A stretch of DNA of 64,000 nt from Bacteroidota bacterium (GCA_018830105.1 JAHJTC010000024.1:281253-345252), one strand, 5' to 3'; positions 26,467 through 35,544 are shown, numbered from the stretch's first letter. Notes: generated from the letters alone by a model not told the origin. Numbers and translations: made by a program.

Positions 26467-27852
26467 TTGAAAAAATATCTTTTCATTTCCGTTTTTATAC
26501 TTTTGACTTCGATGCATGTGCTGGCTCAATCAACAACTGTTCGGGTTGCAACTCCGGAAAATACTCCTGAAGACGCACCGATTTTTATGGCGGGCACTTT
26601 TAACGATTGGCAGCCACAAGATGAGCAATACCAATTACTTATTGATGAAGATGGTTATTATGTAATTGTTTTTGAAACAGTTGGACATCATTCTTTTAAG
26701 TTTACACGAGGCGGATGGGACAAAGTTGAAACCAACGCTTCGGGACAAGCGATTGCAAACAGACAGTTTTTGTTTGGAAGTCAGGACACTTTAACGCTCG
26801 AAATAGCTGGCTGGGAAGACCTCCTTAATGGAGGAGGAACCTCAACGGCAAGTGAAAATGTCAGTATTTTATCTGACAATTTTATCATGCCTCCACTCAA
26901 CAGAAGCCGCCGCATCTGGGTTTATCTTCCTCCGGATTACGATAATTCCATAAAGCGGTATTCAGTTTTATATATGCATGATGGCCAAAATTTATTTGAC
27001 AGAGCGACTGCTTTTGCCGGTGAATGGGCTGTTGATGAAAGCTTGAACGAACTTTTTACTCAGGGATTTGAGGTTCCTATCGTAATAGGAATCGATAATG
27101 GCTCAGCACATCGTATTGACGAATATTGCCCGTGGACAAATTCGCAATATGGCGGTGGCGAAGGGTTGGAGTACATCAATTTCATTAAGGATTTTCTCAA
27201 GCCTTATGTCGATTCAGCTTATCGTTCTCGTCCCGATGCCCGGCATACCTCAATTATGGGCAGCTCGCTGGGCGCCTTGGTTTCGCATTTTGCTGCCCTT
27301 ACCTACCCTGAAGTTTTTGGAAATGTCGGACTTTTTTCTCCCGCGTTTTGGATTAATCCACAGATTTTCGAAACAAGTAATTATCAGCATTTAAGTGCCA
27401 GTCAAAGATTTTACTTTATGGCTGGCGACAAGGAAAGCGGACGCATGATTACCGATATGGAAAATGCATATCGTATCTTGCTTGAGCATGCAATTCCAGA
27501 CGAAAACATACACCTGAAGATTGTTCTCAATGGTGAACATAACGAATTTCTCTGGCGCACACAATTCAAAGAAGCGATTAAATGGTTGTTTGCGGAAACC
27601 AACGACAACAACGAAACAATAACACAATCTGAGATGTATCCTGTCCCAAGTGCCGGAAATCTGTTTTTCAGATCAGTGAATGAAAAATTTCCCAACAAAA
27701 TTGAAATTATAACCCTTTCCGGACAGTTAGTGATGCAGATAGAAGGAATTGAAACAAAGCAGCTTGACGTCTCACAACTCCAAAAAAGTGTTTATATCGT
27801 GCGCATCAGCTATGAAGATCAGATACTGCTTCGTCGTTTGGCGATTCAGTGA
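26467..27852 (+). CDS. secreted esterase (alpha/beta hydrolase) with E-set and T9SS type A domain
   Basis: 461 residues starting at a TTG; translation from it gives a clean signal peptide (MKKYLFISVFILLTSMHVLAQ in outline) and no in-frame ATG is available upstream. Residues ~22-110 form a CBM48/E-set-like module (VRVATPENTPEDAPIFMAGTFNDWQP), ~130-380 an esterase-D/Fes-type alpha/beta hydrolase (SVLYMHDGQNLFD, then nucleophile Ser267 in GSSLG, and GEHNEFLWRTQFKEAI with the likely catalytic His), and ~390-461 a T9SS type A sorting domain (MYPVPSAGNLFF ... KSVYIVRIS). Probably exported and attached to the surface or released. Substrate may be feruloyl or acetyl esters on polysaccharide or a siderophore; this cannot be decided here. 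Confidence 0.85.
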   Translation: MKKYLFISVFILLTSMHVLAQSTTVRVATPENTPEDAPIFMAGTFNDWQPQDEQYQLLIDEDGYYVIVFETVGHHSFKFTRGGWDKVETNASGQAIANRQFLFGSQDTLTLEIAGWEDLLNGGGTSTASENVSILSDNFIMPPLNRSRRIWVYLPPDYDNSIKRYSVLYMHDGQNLFDRATAFAGEWAVDESLNELFTQGFEVPIVIGIDNGSAHRIDEYCPWTNSQYGGGEGLEYINFIKDFLKPYVDSAYRSRPDARHTSIMGSSLGALVSHFAALTYPEVFGNVGLFSPAFWINPQIFETSNYQHLSASQRFYFMAGDKESGRMITDMENAYRILLEHAIPDENIHLKIVLNGEHNEFLWRTQFKEAIKWLFAETNDNNETITQSEMYPVPSAGNLFFRSVNEKFPNKIEIITLSGQLVMQIEGIETKQLDVSQLQKSVYIVRISYEDQILLRRLAIQ

Positions 27853-28148
27853 TATGCCTTTGATCTGAAACCGATTATTGATTTGAATAAACATGCTGTC
27901 GTGTTGGTTTTTGATGTATTGATCAATAAAGAATGTTGAATTTTGTTTTTGAAATCTCATAAAACCAAGAATTTATCGACCGGTAACTTAATTTTCAAAT
28001 CAAGCACAATTTGATAAAATTCGTCAAAGAAGTCCAATGGTCTAATTTAGAATGAATTTGAATAGATTGTTTCTTAGCTTTGCATCACTATTTAATCAGT
28101 TATGCTGGTGCATTTGCTTTTAAAAACTTTAGAATTAACGGAGGAAAT
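27853..28148 (+). other. intergenic stretch with promoter for the DHODH-like gene
   Basis: No ORF. Near its end TTTG (28057-28060), a 14-base gap and TAGCTTTG (28075-28082) resemble a Bacteroidota promoter with short spacing. A palindrome TCTAATTTAGA followed by ATGAATTT (28041-28059) overlaps the -33 region and is repeated exactly upstream of the PAH gene at 46181-46199. Purine-rich GGAGG lies a few bases before the ATG at 28149. Confidence 0.4.
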
Positions 28149-29135
28149 ATGGTAAACCTGGCCACAACTTATATGGGATTAAAGCTCAAGAACCCGATTA
28201 TCGTCGGTAGTTCCGGCTTAACAAATTCTGTTGAAAACATCAAAGAAGCAGCTGCCAACGGTGCAGCAGCAGTTGTTTTGAAATCGCTTTTTGAAGAGCA
28301 GATTACGCATGGTGCAAGTCACACCCTAAAACAGGATGAATACAGCAATCACTATCCTGAGGCTGAAGATTATGTGCGCAACTACACCCGGCACAATGAT
28401 GTGGACAAGTACCTTAAGCTTATCAGGGATAGCAAGCAAGCCGTTGACATTCCCATCATCGCCAGCATCAACTGTACTTCGTCGCATGAATGGATTGAGT
28501 TTGCCAAAAAAATTGAAGAAGCTGGAGCGGATGCCCTTGAATTAAATGTTTTCGTTTTACCTTCGGATCCGCACCATAGCGCTGAAGACAATGAAAAAGT
28601 GTATTTCGAGCTCGTCGAAAAAATCACCAAGACCATTAAAATCCCTATCTCACTCAAAATAAGCTATTATTTTTCGAGCCTCGCAAAAATGGCTTTAAAG
28701 CTTTCATGGACAGGCATTTCCGGACTGGTATTCTTCAATCGATTTTTCTCGCCGGATATTGACATTGATAAATTTGAAATTAAGGCCTCAAATGTATTCA
28801 GCCAGCCCGAAGAGCTCGCCATTTCGCTGCGCTGGGTGGCCATGATGTCAACTAAGGTGCATTGCGATATTGCGGCTTCAACAGGCATTCACGACAGCAA
28901 AGCCTTAATAAAGCAGCTACTTGCCGGGGCTAAAGCAACTCAAATTGCTTCGGTGCTTTACAAAAAAGGATTTCAGGAAATTGGTGTGATGCTCAAAGAG
29001 CTGGAAACCTGGATGCAGAAGCATAATTTCAAAACTACAGACGAATTTATCGGGAAAATGAGCGTAAAAGAAGCGGCTAATCCCGCTGCCTATGAACGGG
29101 TTCAGTTTATGAAGCATTTTAGCGGAATTGAATAA
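28149..29135 (+). CDS. dihydroorotate dehydrogenase-like flavoprotein
   Basis: 328 residues, TIM-barrel FMN enzyme related to class 1 dihydroorotate dehydrogenase. Seen: VNLATTYMGLKLKNPIIVGSSGLT (in outline, N-terminal strand), AVVLKSLFEEQI, IIASINCTSSHEW, GADALELNVFVLPSDPH, IPISLKISYYFSS, GISGLVFFNRF and the C-terminal phosphate-binding strand region (DIAASTGIHDSKALIKQLLAGAKATQIASVLY). The catalytic residue of true PyrD is not clearly aligned, and in Bacteroidota this ~330-residue paralogue is annotated only as DHODH-like, so a pyrimidine role is not claimed. ATG at 28149 has a good GGAGG upstream. A terminator follows, inside the 3' end of the opposite gene. Confidence 0.85.
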   Translation: MVNLATTYMGLKLKNPIIVGSSGLTNSVENIKEAAANGAAAVVLKSLFEEQITHGASHTLKQDEYSNHYPEAEDYVRNYTRHNDVDKYLKLIRDSKQAVDIPIIASINCTSSHEWIEFAKKIEEAGADALELNVFVLPSDPHHSAEDNEKVYFELVEKITKTIKIPISLKISYYFSSLAKMALKLSWTGISGLVFFNRFFSPDIDIDKFEIKASNVFSQPEELAISLRWVAMMSTKVHCDIAASTGIHDSKALIKQLLAGAKATQIASVLYKKGFQEIGVMLKELETWMQKHNFKTTDEFIGKMSVKEAANPAAYERVQFMKHFSGIE

Positions 29136-29155
29136 CAGACCAAAAAAAAACAGTA

Positions 29156-29887
29156 TCAAGCCGGATCATTCGTCCGGCTTTTTTTTTGTGAATCAACTTG
29201 ATTCAAAATATACAAATACCACAGCATGCTAAAAGAACCTATTGCACTAAAAAAGTGCCATAAAAAATGTGTTCCCTGAGGTAAAAAATCAAACTGATGT
29301 ATGTCTAATTGCCTAAACAACAATGCTATACTAAATGACAGCAAAACTAACACTACTGCTACAATTCCTACATAAGCTGTTTTTATCAACAAAATTGCAA
29401 GAGGCACAATCACCAGTAATCCGGAGAAGGCATAGGACAAATTAATTGCCAAATGATCACTTAATTGGTTGAAAAGAAAAATCCTAATGACAAAAACCGG
29501 GACAAGAATCAATAAAACATACCACCATTTGGGCAGAATTTTGAGCCAAAAATAAATTGCCAATGCAAGTGTAAGCAGGGCAGAGGGCAAAACATCCAAA
29601 AGCAAAAAAACCGAACTCATTCTAAAAGCATGAAATAAAGTGCTCCCAAGGCCTCCCAGAAACACCATCGCGATGGCGAAATATAAAAACCCATTGCTGC
29701 TCTGATTGTTACTATTTTTCACAAACCAATAGATCGCCGGAAGCATCATGGCGACCGAGCTTAATGCATTCCAGGGCTCAACAATCAGTTGTTCAGGATG
29801 ATACTCGGCATAACGGGGTCCGCCATCAGCAAGTCGCTGATTGACCCATTCCTGTGCCACACTCAAAAAATCTATGCCCGAAATCAT
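29156..29887 (-). CDS. multi-pass membrane hydrolase of the CREST superfamily
   Basis: 243 residues with about seven membrane helices. The metal-hydrolase signature of the CREST superfamily (alkaline ceramidase, PAQR, Per1) is visible: SxxxH in GLGSTLFHAF (~80), a conserved Asp in LLLDVLPS (~97) and HxxxH in GTHFLWHFFSA (~212). An upstream EPWNALSSVAMM segment also fits. The likely activity is hydrolysis of an amide or ester lipid at the membrane; the substrate is unknown, though Bacteroidota sphingolipids would be one possibility (inference). Start overlaps the stop of the Old Yellow Enzyme gene by ATGA (29884-29887), so the two are translationally coupled. The 3' codons are shared with the opposite-strand terminator. 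Confidence 0.75.
   Translation of the reverse strand: MISGIDFLSVAQEWVNQRLADGGPRYAEYHPEQLIVEPWNALSSVAMMLPAIYWFVKNSNNQSSNGFLYFAIAMVFLGGLGSTLFHAFRMSSVFLLLDVLPSALLTLALAIYFWLKILPKWWYVLLILVPVFVIRIFLFNQLSDHLAINLSYAFSGLLVIVPLAILLIKTAYVGIVAVVLVLLSFSIALLFRQLDIHQFDFLPQGTHFLWHFFSAIGSFSMLWYLYILNQVDSQKKSRTNDPA
29158..29187 (+). terminator. terminator of the DHODH-like gene
   Basis: Arms AAGCCGGA (29158-29165) and TCCGGCTT (29173-29180), seven-base loop, then a T tract to 29187. The hairpin lies within the last codons of the convergent gene that ends at 29156. Confidence 0.85.
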
Positions 29888-31005
29888 AACTGATTGCTTC
29901 TGCCGTAAAACGGATAATCGGTGTAACCCCGGGAATCTCCTCCATAAAAGGTTTCTGTATCATAGGCATTCAGCGGTTTCTGACGCTCGTAACGATACAC
30001 CAAATCAGGATTAGAAATAAAATCGCGACCAAAAGCGATCATATCGGCATCACCATTTTTTATGGCCTCATCAGCCGTTGCGAATGTGTACCCGGCGCCA
30101 GAAATTAAAACCGTTTGAATCATCGGCCTGAAATAAGATGTCGGTTTGGGAAGATACTGAGGCAAGCCCTCGATCAAATGCGCAAAAGGTTCGATCAAAT
30201 GAATATAGGCAAGATTAAAAGTATTTAACCGCTCGATGAGCTGTGTAAAAGTTGCTACCGGATCGCTGTTTCGCACACCAAAATTCGTTCCCGAAGGACT
30301 CAACCGAATACCAACTTTATCTGGGCCAATCTCACGAACAACAGCAGCAGTAACTTCTAAAGCGAACCGTATTTTGTTTGCAATGGAACCACCATATTCA
30401 TCAGTTCGTAAGTTACTGTTATCATTTAAAAACTGTTCTATCAGGTAGCCATTCGCTCCATGAATTTCAACGCCATCGAAACCTGCATCAATGGCATTGC
30501 GCGCTGCCTTGCTGTAATCAGCTATGATTTGTTCTATTTCTGTTTTCGAGAGCGGATGGGGAACCACCGGATCCATTTTCCCTTTTAAAGTAGTAACGTG
30601 TCCTACTTCGGCAACAGCAGAAGGGGCAACAGGCAAGCCACCATCTTCCTGCAAAAGCGGATGAGAGTGACGGCCTACATGCCAGAGCTGACAAAAAATC
30701 TTCCCCTCACGAGCATGTACTGCTTCGGTAACCAGTTTCCATCCTTCAACCTGCTTTTGACTGTAAATCCCAGGCGTATTTGGATAGCCCATTCCCCTGG
30801 GTGAAATCTGAGAAGCTTCGCTGATAATAAGCCCGGCGGTAGCCCTTTGCGCATAATATTCAGCATGAAGCAAAGTGGTTACCAATCCCGCTGCGGCACG
30901 CTGCCGGGTTAGCGGTGCCATGGCAAATCTGTTGGATAAATCAAGCTCGCCAAGTTTAATTGGTTTTAGCATTGGTTTCTCCATTTTTAACGTTTCATTT
31001 AACAT
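29884..31005 (-). CDS. Old Yellow Enzyme family alkene reductase
   Basis: 373 residues, FMN-dependent NAD(P)H oxidoreductase (NemA/OYE type) that reduces activated C=C bonds or nitro compounds. Seen: LFxPIKLGxLxLxNRFAMAPLTRQRA-like start, YYAQRATAGLIISEASQIS, GYPNTPGIYS, FCQLWHVGRHSHPLLQ (the His/x2/His variant of the substrate-binding pair), DGVEIHGANGYLIEQFLNDNSNLRTDEYGG (in pieces), and DMIAFGRDFISNPDLV near the C-terminus (phosphate site). First ATG at 31005; an internal ATG at 30984 is possible. Divergent from hmgA across 76 bases and coupled to the CREST hydrolase downstream. Physiological substrate unknown. Confidence 0.9.
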   Translation of the reverse strand: MLNETLKMEKPMLKPIKLGELDLSNRFAMAPLTRQRAAAGLVTTLLHAEYYAQRATAGLIISEASQISPRGMGYPNTPGIYSQKQVEGWKLVTEAVHAREGKIFCQLWHVGRHSHPLLQEDGGLPVAPSAVAEVGHVTTLKGKMDPVVPHPLSKTEIEQIIADYSKAARNAIDAGFDGVEIHGANGYLIEQFLNDNSNLRTDEYGGSIANKIRFALEVTAAVVREIGPDKVGIRLSPSGTNFGVRNSDPVATFTQLIERLNTFNLAYIHLIEPFAHLIEGLPQYLPKPTSYFRPMIQTVLISGAGYTFATADEAIKNGDADMIAFGRDFISNPDLVYRYERQKPLNAYDTETFYGGDSRGYTDYPFYGRSNQL

Positions 31006-31017
31006 AAATACTGATCT

Positions 31018-31060
31018 TAAGAACTAACATTAAACAATTTTAGTTGTAGATTTGTTCTTA
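31018..31060. promoter_or_regulatory. inverted repeat in the OYE/hmgA divergent promoter region
   Basis: TAAGAAC (31018-31024) and GTTCTTA (31054-31060) are perfect 7-base inverted arms 29 bases apart in the only 76 bases between the two start codons. TAGATTTG at 31047-31054 matches a -7 box for hmgA. An operator is possible but unproven. Confidence 0.35.
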
Positions 31061-31081
31061 TTAAATCCAAATCTTAATTAA

Positions 31082-32239
31082 ATGCCATATTATCTAAGCA
31101 GAGGACAATTTCCGCACAAAAGACACACCGTTTATCGTAAACCTAACGGCGATCTGTATGCAGAAGAACTGGTATCAACAGAAGGATTTTCTGATGTATA
31201 TTCACTAATTTATCATGCTTATCCACCTACATTTGTTAAAGAAATAGGCAGAGCTATTGCCGTGAAGCCAGAGATTGCGCTGGAACACAATATGCAACAC
31301 CGCAGTTTTCAGGGATTCAAGGTTAATCCTAAAAATGATTACCTGGAAAGCCGTGTTCCTGTTTTGGTGAATAACGATGTGTATATCAGCCTTGCAGCGC
31401 CAAGGGAATCCATGAAAGACTACTTTTACAAAAATTCCCAGGCCGACGAAATGATTTTTATCCACGAAGGAAGTGGTAAGTTGCACACCATTTTTGGCAG
31501 CATCGAATTTGTTTATGGCGACCATCTGGTTATCCCAAGAGGAATTACCTATCAAATGGAGTTTGACACGCCTAAGAATAGGCTTTTCATTGTAGAATCG
31601 TTCCAGCCACTTAGGTTTCCAAAACGTTACGTGAATAAACATGGTCAGCTTTTGGAGCATGCTCCCTTTTATGAGCGCGACCTAAAAGTTCCTCAAAATT
31701 TAGTAACACACGATGTGAAGGGCGATTTTCTGGTAAAAATCAAGCGTGACGATTTGCTTTTTCCCTACACATATGGTTCACATCCATTCGATGCTATTGG
31801 CTGGGATGGCTATCATTATCCTTTTGGCCTGTCCATTCACGACTTCGAGCCCATAACAGGCCGCATCCACCAGCCGCCACCGGTTCACCAAACCTTCGAA
31901 ACACCTGCATTTGTTACCTGTGCCTTTGTTCCACGCCTTTACGACTATCATCCCGAATCGATTCCTGCACCCTATAATCATAGCAATGTGGATTCTGATG
32001 AGGTTTTGTATTATGTTGACGGCGACTTTATGAGCAGAAATCATATTGAGCGCGGGATGATTACTTTGCATCCGATCGGAATTCCTCACGGCCCGCATCC
32101 GGGCGCCGCCGAAAGAAGCATTGGCAAAGAAAAAACCGATGAACTTGCCGTGATGGTGGATACATTCAAGCCGTTGAAACTAACAAAACAGGCGTTGGGC
32201 ATCGAAGATCCGGATTATTATAAAAGTTGGAAAATATAA
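31082..32239 (+). CDS. hmgA: homogentisate 1,2-dioxygenase
   Basis: 385 residues. Fe(II) enzyme that opens the ring of homogentisate to give maleylacetoacetate (cytosol, tyrosine breakdown). Seen: N-terminal MPYYLSRGQFPHKRHTVYRKPNG, cupin-like core with EMIFIHEGSGKLHTIFGSI and GDHLVIPRGITYQ, and the C-terminal active-site region GWDGYHYPFGLSIHDFEPITGRIHQPPP (in pieces), SNVDSDEVLYYVDGDFMSR and HPIGIPHGPHPG, which hold the His/Glu/His metal ligands of the family. Slightly shorter than the ~430-residue human enzyme, as usual for this bacterial type. First gene of hmgA-hppD-fahA-flavin reductase, 15 bases ahead of hppD. Confidence 0.95.
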   Translation: MPYYLSRGQFPHKRHTVYRKPNGDLYAEELVSTEGFSDVYSLIYHAYPPTFVKEIGRAIAVKPEIALEHNMQHRSFQGFKVNPKNDYLESRVPVLVNNDVYISLAAPRESMKDYFYKNSQADEMIFIHEGSGKLHTIFGSIEFVYGDHLVIPRGITYQMEFDTPKNRLFIVESFQPLRFPKRYVNKHGQLLEHAPFYERDLKVPQNLVTHDVKGDFLVKIKRDDLLFPYTYGSHPFDAIGWDGYHYPFGLSIHDFEPITGRIHQPPPVHQTFETPAFVTCAFVPRLYDYHPESIPAPYNHSNVDSDEVLYYVDGDFMSRNHIERGMITLHPIGIPHGPHPGAAERSIGKEKTDELAVMVDTFKPLKLTKQALGIEDPDYYKSWKI

Positions 32240-32254
32240 AATTAACATACAATT

Positions 32255-33352
32255 ATGAGCAATACTGATTTTTTACCGCTAAAAGGAACCGACTATGTGG
32301 AGTTTTATGTTGGCAATGCCAAACAGGCTGCACACTATTATCAAACAGCTTTCGGTTTTCAGCCACTGGCTTATGCCGGACTTGAAACCGGGCTTAAAGA
32401 TCGTGCGAGCTATGCATTGCGACAGGATAAAATAACCTTTGTATTTACCACAGCACTCACCCCCGAATCGCCCATTGCAGAACACCAAAAAATTCATGGA
32501 GATGGCGTAAAAGTAATTGCGCTTTGGGTAGATGACGCCCGACAGGCCTGGAAAGAGACCACCAAAAGAGGCGCTCGTTCCTATATGGAACCTAAAGTAG
32601 ACATAGACGAAAACGGCGAAGTTGTAATGAGCGGCATTTACACCTATGGCGAAACTGTGCACATCTTTGTAGAGCGCAAAAATTACTTTGGCCCATTTCT
32701 GCCGGGATTTAAAAAATGGGAACCTAGCTACCGCCCAACAGAGGTGGGATTAAAATATGTTGATCATATTGTTGGCAATGTCAATTGGGGCGAAATGAAT
32801 AAATGGGTCAAGTTTTATGGTTCAGTAATGGGATTTGAGCAGCTGATTTCATTCGACGATAAAGATATCTCAACAGATTACACAGCGCTGATGAGCAAGG
32901 TGATGGCTAACGACAATATGCGCATCAAATTCCCGATCAACGAACCTGCTGAAGGCAAGAAAAAATCACAGATTGAAGAATATATTGACTTTTATCGCGG
33001 GTCAGGAGCTCAGCATGTTGCGATGGCCACTGACGATATTGTTAAAACAATTGATCAGTTGAGGGCCAGAGGCGTAGAATTTCTGCACGTCCCGGATACG
33101 TATTATGATACTGTAATGGATCGGGTAAAAGAAATCGACGAAGATTTGGAAACACTAAAAAAACTCCGCATCCTTATCGATCGCGATGAAGAAGGCTATC
33201 TATTGCAACTTTTTACAAAACCCGTTGAAGATCGTCCAACAGTATTCTTTGAAATTATACAACGAAAAGGTGCTAAATCATTCGGAAAAGGCAACTTCAA
33301 AGCTTTATTTGAAGCCATAGAACTAGAGCAGGAAAGCAGAGGAACACTTTAG
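32255..33352 (+). CDS. hppD: 4-hydroxyphenylpyruvate dioxygenase
   Basis: 365 residues, two-domain vicinal-oxygen-chelate enzyme that converts 4-hydroxyphenylpyruvate to homogentisate with loss of CO2. The Fe(II) ligands are visible: His171 (KYVDHIVGN), His254 (AQHVAMATDD) and Glu333 (FFEIIQRKG). The N-terminal half (DYVEFYVGNAKQAAHYYQTAFGF) is the usual non-metal domain. Length is normal. The product feeds HmgA encoded immediately upstream, and fahA follows 54 bases downstream, so this is a tyrosine-degradation operon. The tyrosine aminotransferase that would supply the substrate is not in the window. Confidence 0.96.
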   Translation: MSNTDFLPLKGTDYVEFYVGNAKQAAHYYQTAFGFQPLAYAGLETGLKDRASYALRQDKITFVFTTALTPESPIAEHQKIHGDGVKVIALWVDDARQAWKETTKRGARSYMEPKVDIDENGEVVMSGIYTYGETVHIFVERKNYFGPFLPGFKKWEPSYRPTEVGLKYVDHIVGNVNWGEMNKWVKFYGSVMGFEQLISFDDKDISTDYTALMSKVMANDNMRIKFPINEPAEGKKKSQIEEYIDFYRGSGAQHVAMATDDIVKTIDQLRARGVEFLHVPDTYYDTVMDRVKEIDEDLETLKKLRILIDRDEEGYLLQLFTKPVEDRPTVFFEIIQRKGAKSFGKGNFKALFEAIELEQESRGTL

Positions 33353-33406
33353 TCGATAAGTTGTTTATTGGATTCTGATATTTTTTGAATATAAAATAAC
33401 CCTATC

Positions 33407-34678
33407 ATGCTAAAATCAAATAATCCGGAGCTCACTTCCTGGATTGAGACCAACAAAGAAAGTGATTTCCCAATTCAAAACCTGCCCTATGGCATAGCTG
33501 CAACAGGCGATCTGATTTTTGCCGCAACAAGAATTGGTGATACAGTAATTGACCTTTCTGTACTTGCTGATTTTGGTTTTTTCGACAGACTTTTTATTCC
33601 GGATCTGAGTGTCTTTTATCAAAAAACGCTCAATGATATTGCTGCATTGCCGAAAAACAGCCGTGTAGCCATTCGTGAAAGATTGTCAGAAATCTTCTGC
33701 TCAGAAAATAATGAGTTAAAGGAAAATGAAGAAGTCCGTAAGTTAGCCTTGCATCAAAGCGACGCCGTAACCATGCTGATGCCAGTGAAAGTTGGGGACT
33801 ACACCGACTTCTATTCCAGCAAAGAACATGCAACAAATGTTGGGATTATGTTTCGTGATCCTGAAAAAGCCTTACTGCCAAACTGGAAACATTTGCCGGT
33901 GGGCTATCATGGTCGTGCATCCTCTATTGTAGTCTCAGGAACTTCCATCCACAGGCCAAAAGGACAAACACGTCCGGACGACAGCAAACCTCCTGTTTTC
34001 GGCCCTTCAAGTCAACTGGATTTTGAACTTGAAATGGCATTTATCACGTCGGCAAAAACCGAACCCGGCGACAGTATTCCGGCAAATAAGGCAGAAGATG
34101 CCATCTTTGGTCTTGTGCTATTTAATGACCTTTCGGCCCGTGACATTCAAAAGTGGGAATATGTGCCCCTTGGGCCATTTCTTTCGAAGAGTTTTGGTTC
34201 GGTTATTTCTCCCTGGATTGTCACACTCGAAGCACTGGCGCCATTCAGAACACAAGGACCTGAGCAAGATCCGGAAGTATTGCCTTACCTTAAAACCACC
34301 GGAGCTCGCAATTTTGATATCGACCTGCAAGTAGAGCTAAAAACTGCTGCGGGCGACTCCAATTTAGTTTGTCAGTCGAATTTTAAATATTTATACTGGA
34401 ATATGGCACAACAGCTTGCACATCAAACAGTTGCAGGCTGTAATATTAATCCGGGTGATATGTATGCTTCCGGAACGATCAGCGGCCCAACACCGGAAGC
34501 TTTTGGCTCAATGCTTGAACTCAGCTGGAGAGGAACTAAACCGCTCAAAATGAAAGACGGTTCAGAAAGAAAATTTATTCTGGATTATGACACCATAATT
34601 ATGCGCGGTCAAGCCAAAAATCAACAACTGCGTATCGGTTTTGGTGATTGTGTTACCACCATTTTACCAGCAAAATAA
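33407..34678 (+). CDS. fahA: fumarylacetoacetase
   Basis: 423 residues, full length for FAH. Splits fumarylacetoacetate into fumarate and acetoacetate, the last step of tyrosine breakdown. Seen: N-terminal SH3-like part (~1-120), catalytic His region DFYSSKEHATNVGIMFRD, GYHGRASSIVVSGT, metal ligands in LDFELEMAFI and FGLVLFNDLSARDIQKWEYVPLGPFLSKSF (in pieces), and GDMYASGTISGP near the C-terminus. ATG at 33407 fits the family start (DFPIQNLPYGIA follows). Third gene of the operon. Maleylacetoacetate isomerase, needed between HmgA and FahA, is not found here. Confidence 0.96.
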   Translation: MLKSNNPELTSWIETNKESDFPIQNLPYGIAATGDLIFAATRIGDTVIDLSVLADFGFFDRLFIPDLSVFYQKTLNDIAALPKNSRVAIRERLSEIFCSENNELKENEEVRKLALHQSDAVTMLMPVKVGDYTDFYSSKEHATNVGIMFRDPEKALLPNWKHLPVGYHGRASSIVVSGTSIHRPKGQTRPDDSKPPVFGPSSQLDFELEMAFITSAKTEPGDSIPANKAEDAIFGLVLFNDLSARDIQKWEYVPLGPFLSKSFGSVISPWIVTLEALAPFRTQGPEQDPEVLPYLKTTGARNFDIDLQVELKTAAGDSNLVCQSNFKYLYWNMAQQLAHQTVAGCNINPGDMYASGTISGPTPEAFGSMLELSWRGTKPLKMKDGSERKFILDYDTIIMRGQAKNQQLRIGFGDCVTTILPAK

Positions 34679-34683
34679 GACTT

Positions 34684-35544
34684 ATGATGACCATAAACCC
34701 TGAAACCTTTGATCAGCGGAAACTGCATCGACTCATGTTAGGCAGTATTGCCCCCCGGCCAATTGCATTTGCGAGCACTATTGATAAGGCAGGAAACCCA
34801 AACCTTTCTCCTTTTAGCTTTTTCAATGCTTTTGGGGTAAATCCAACTACCTTAATTTTTTCGCCATCACGGAGGGGACGCGACAACACCACAAAGGACA
34901 CCTTTGAAAACCTGAAAGAAGTGCCTGAGGTTGTGATCAATATGGTAAGTTTCAAGATGGTTCAGCAAATGAGTCTGGCCAGCTCCGAATACCCAAAAGG
35001 CGTTAATGAATTTATAAAATCGGGTTTAACTGCTTTAGCTTCGGAAACCATTAGGCCTTTCAGGGTCAAAGAATCACCTGTTCAGTTTGAATGCACTGTA
35101 AGACAAATTATTGAAACCGGTGATGGTCCCGGAGCAGGCAACCTGATTATTTGCGAGATCAAACGCATGCACATCATGGAGTATGTATTGGATGAACAGG
35201 GCGAAATTGATGTCAATAAAATTGATCTGGTGGGCAGGCACGGCGGCGATTACTATGTTAGAACTTCGGGCGATGCTAATTTTATTGTGCCTAAGCCACT
35301 GGCTAAGCCCGGCATTGGCATAGATGCCTTGCCGCAAAAAATAAAACATCATAAATTACTATCAGGCAACGACTTGGGCAGATTGGGCAATCTATCCAGC
35401 TTGCCATTGGCTGAACAATTGGATGAGCTGAATCCCGAAGATCGACAAGCTTTTTCAGAAGAAAAGCATATCTCGGCAGCAAAAGCGCTTCTGCAAAACA
35501 ACCAACCCGAAAAGGCACTGGCCTACCTGATGAAGTGGCTTTAA
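34684..35544 (+). CDS. flavin reductase family protein
   Basis: About 286 residues; start is one of two adjacent ATGs (34684, 34687) just after the fahA stop. The first ~200 residues are a flavin reductase-like (FMN-binding split-barrel) domain: LHRLMLGSIAPRPIAFASTIDKAGNPNLSPFSFFNAF (in pieces), RDTTKDTFENL-like segment, SSEYPKGVNEFIKSGLT and FECTVRQIIETGDGPGAGNLIICEI. Flavoredoxin-like proteins reduce FMN with NAD(P)H or carry electrons. It is the last gene of the homogentisate operon, and this companion is commonly seen there in Bacteroidota, but its role in the pathway is not known to me. Confidence 0.85.
   Translation: MMTINPETFDQRKLHRLMLGSIAPRPIAFASTIDKAGNPNLSPFSFFNAFGVNPTTLIFSPSRRGRDNTTKDTFENLKEVPEVVINMVSFKMVQQMSLASSEYPKGVNEFIKSGLTALASETIRPFRVKESPVQFECTVRQIIETGDGPGAGNLIICEIKRMHIMEYVLDEQGEIDVNKIDLVGRHGGDYYVRTSGDANFIVPKPLAKPGIGIDALPQKIKHHKLLSGNDLGRLGNLSSLPLAEQLDELNPEDRQAFSEEKHISAAKALLQNNQPEKALAYLMKWL

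Noticed and set aside
31205..31660. 151-codon frame antisense to hmgA
   Set aside because: Lies entirely opposite a well-supported gene and has no domain signal.
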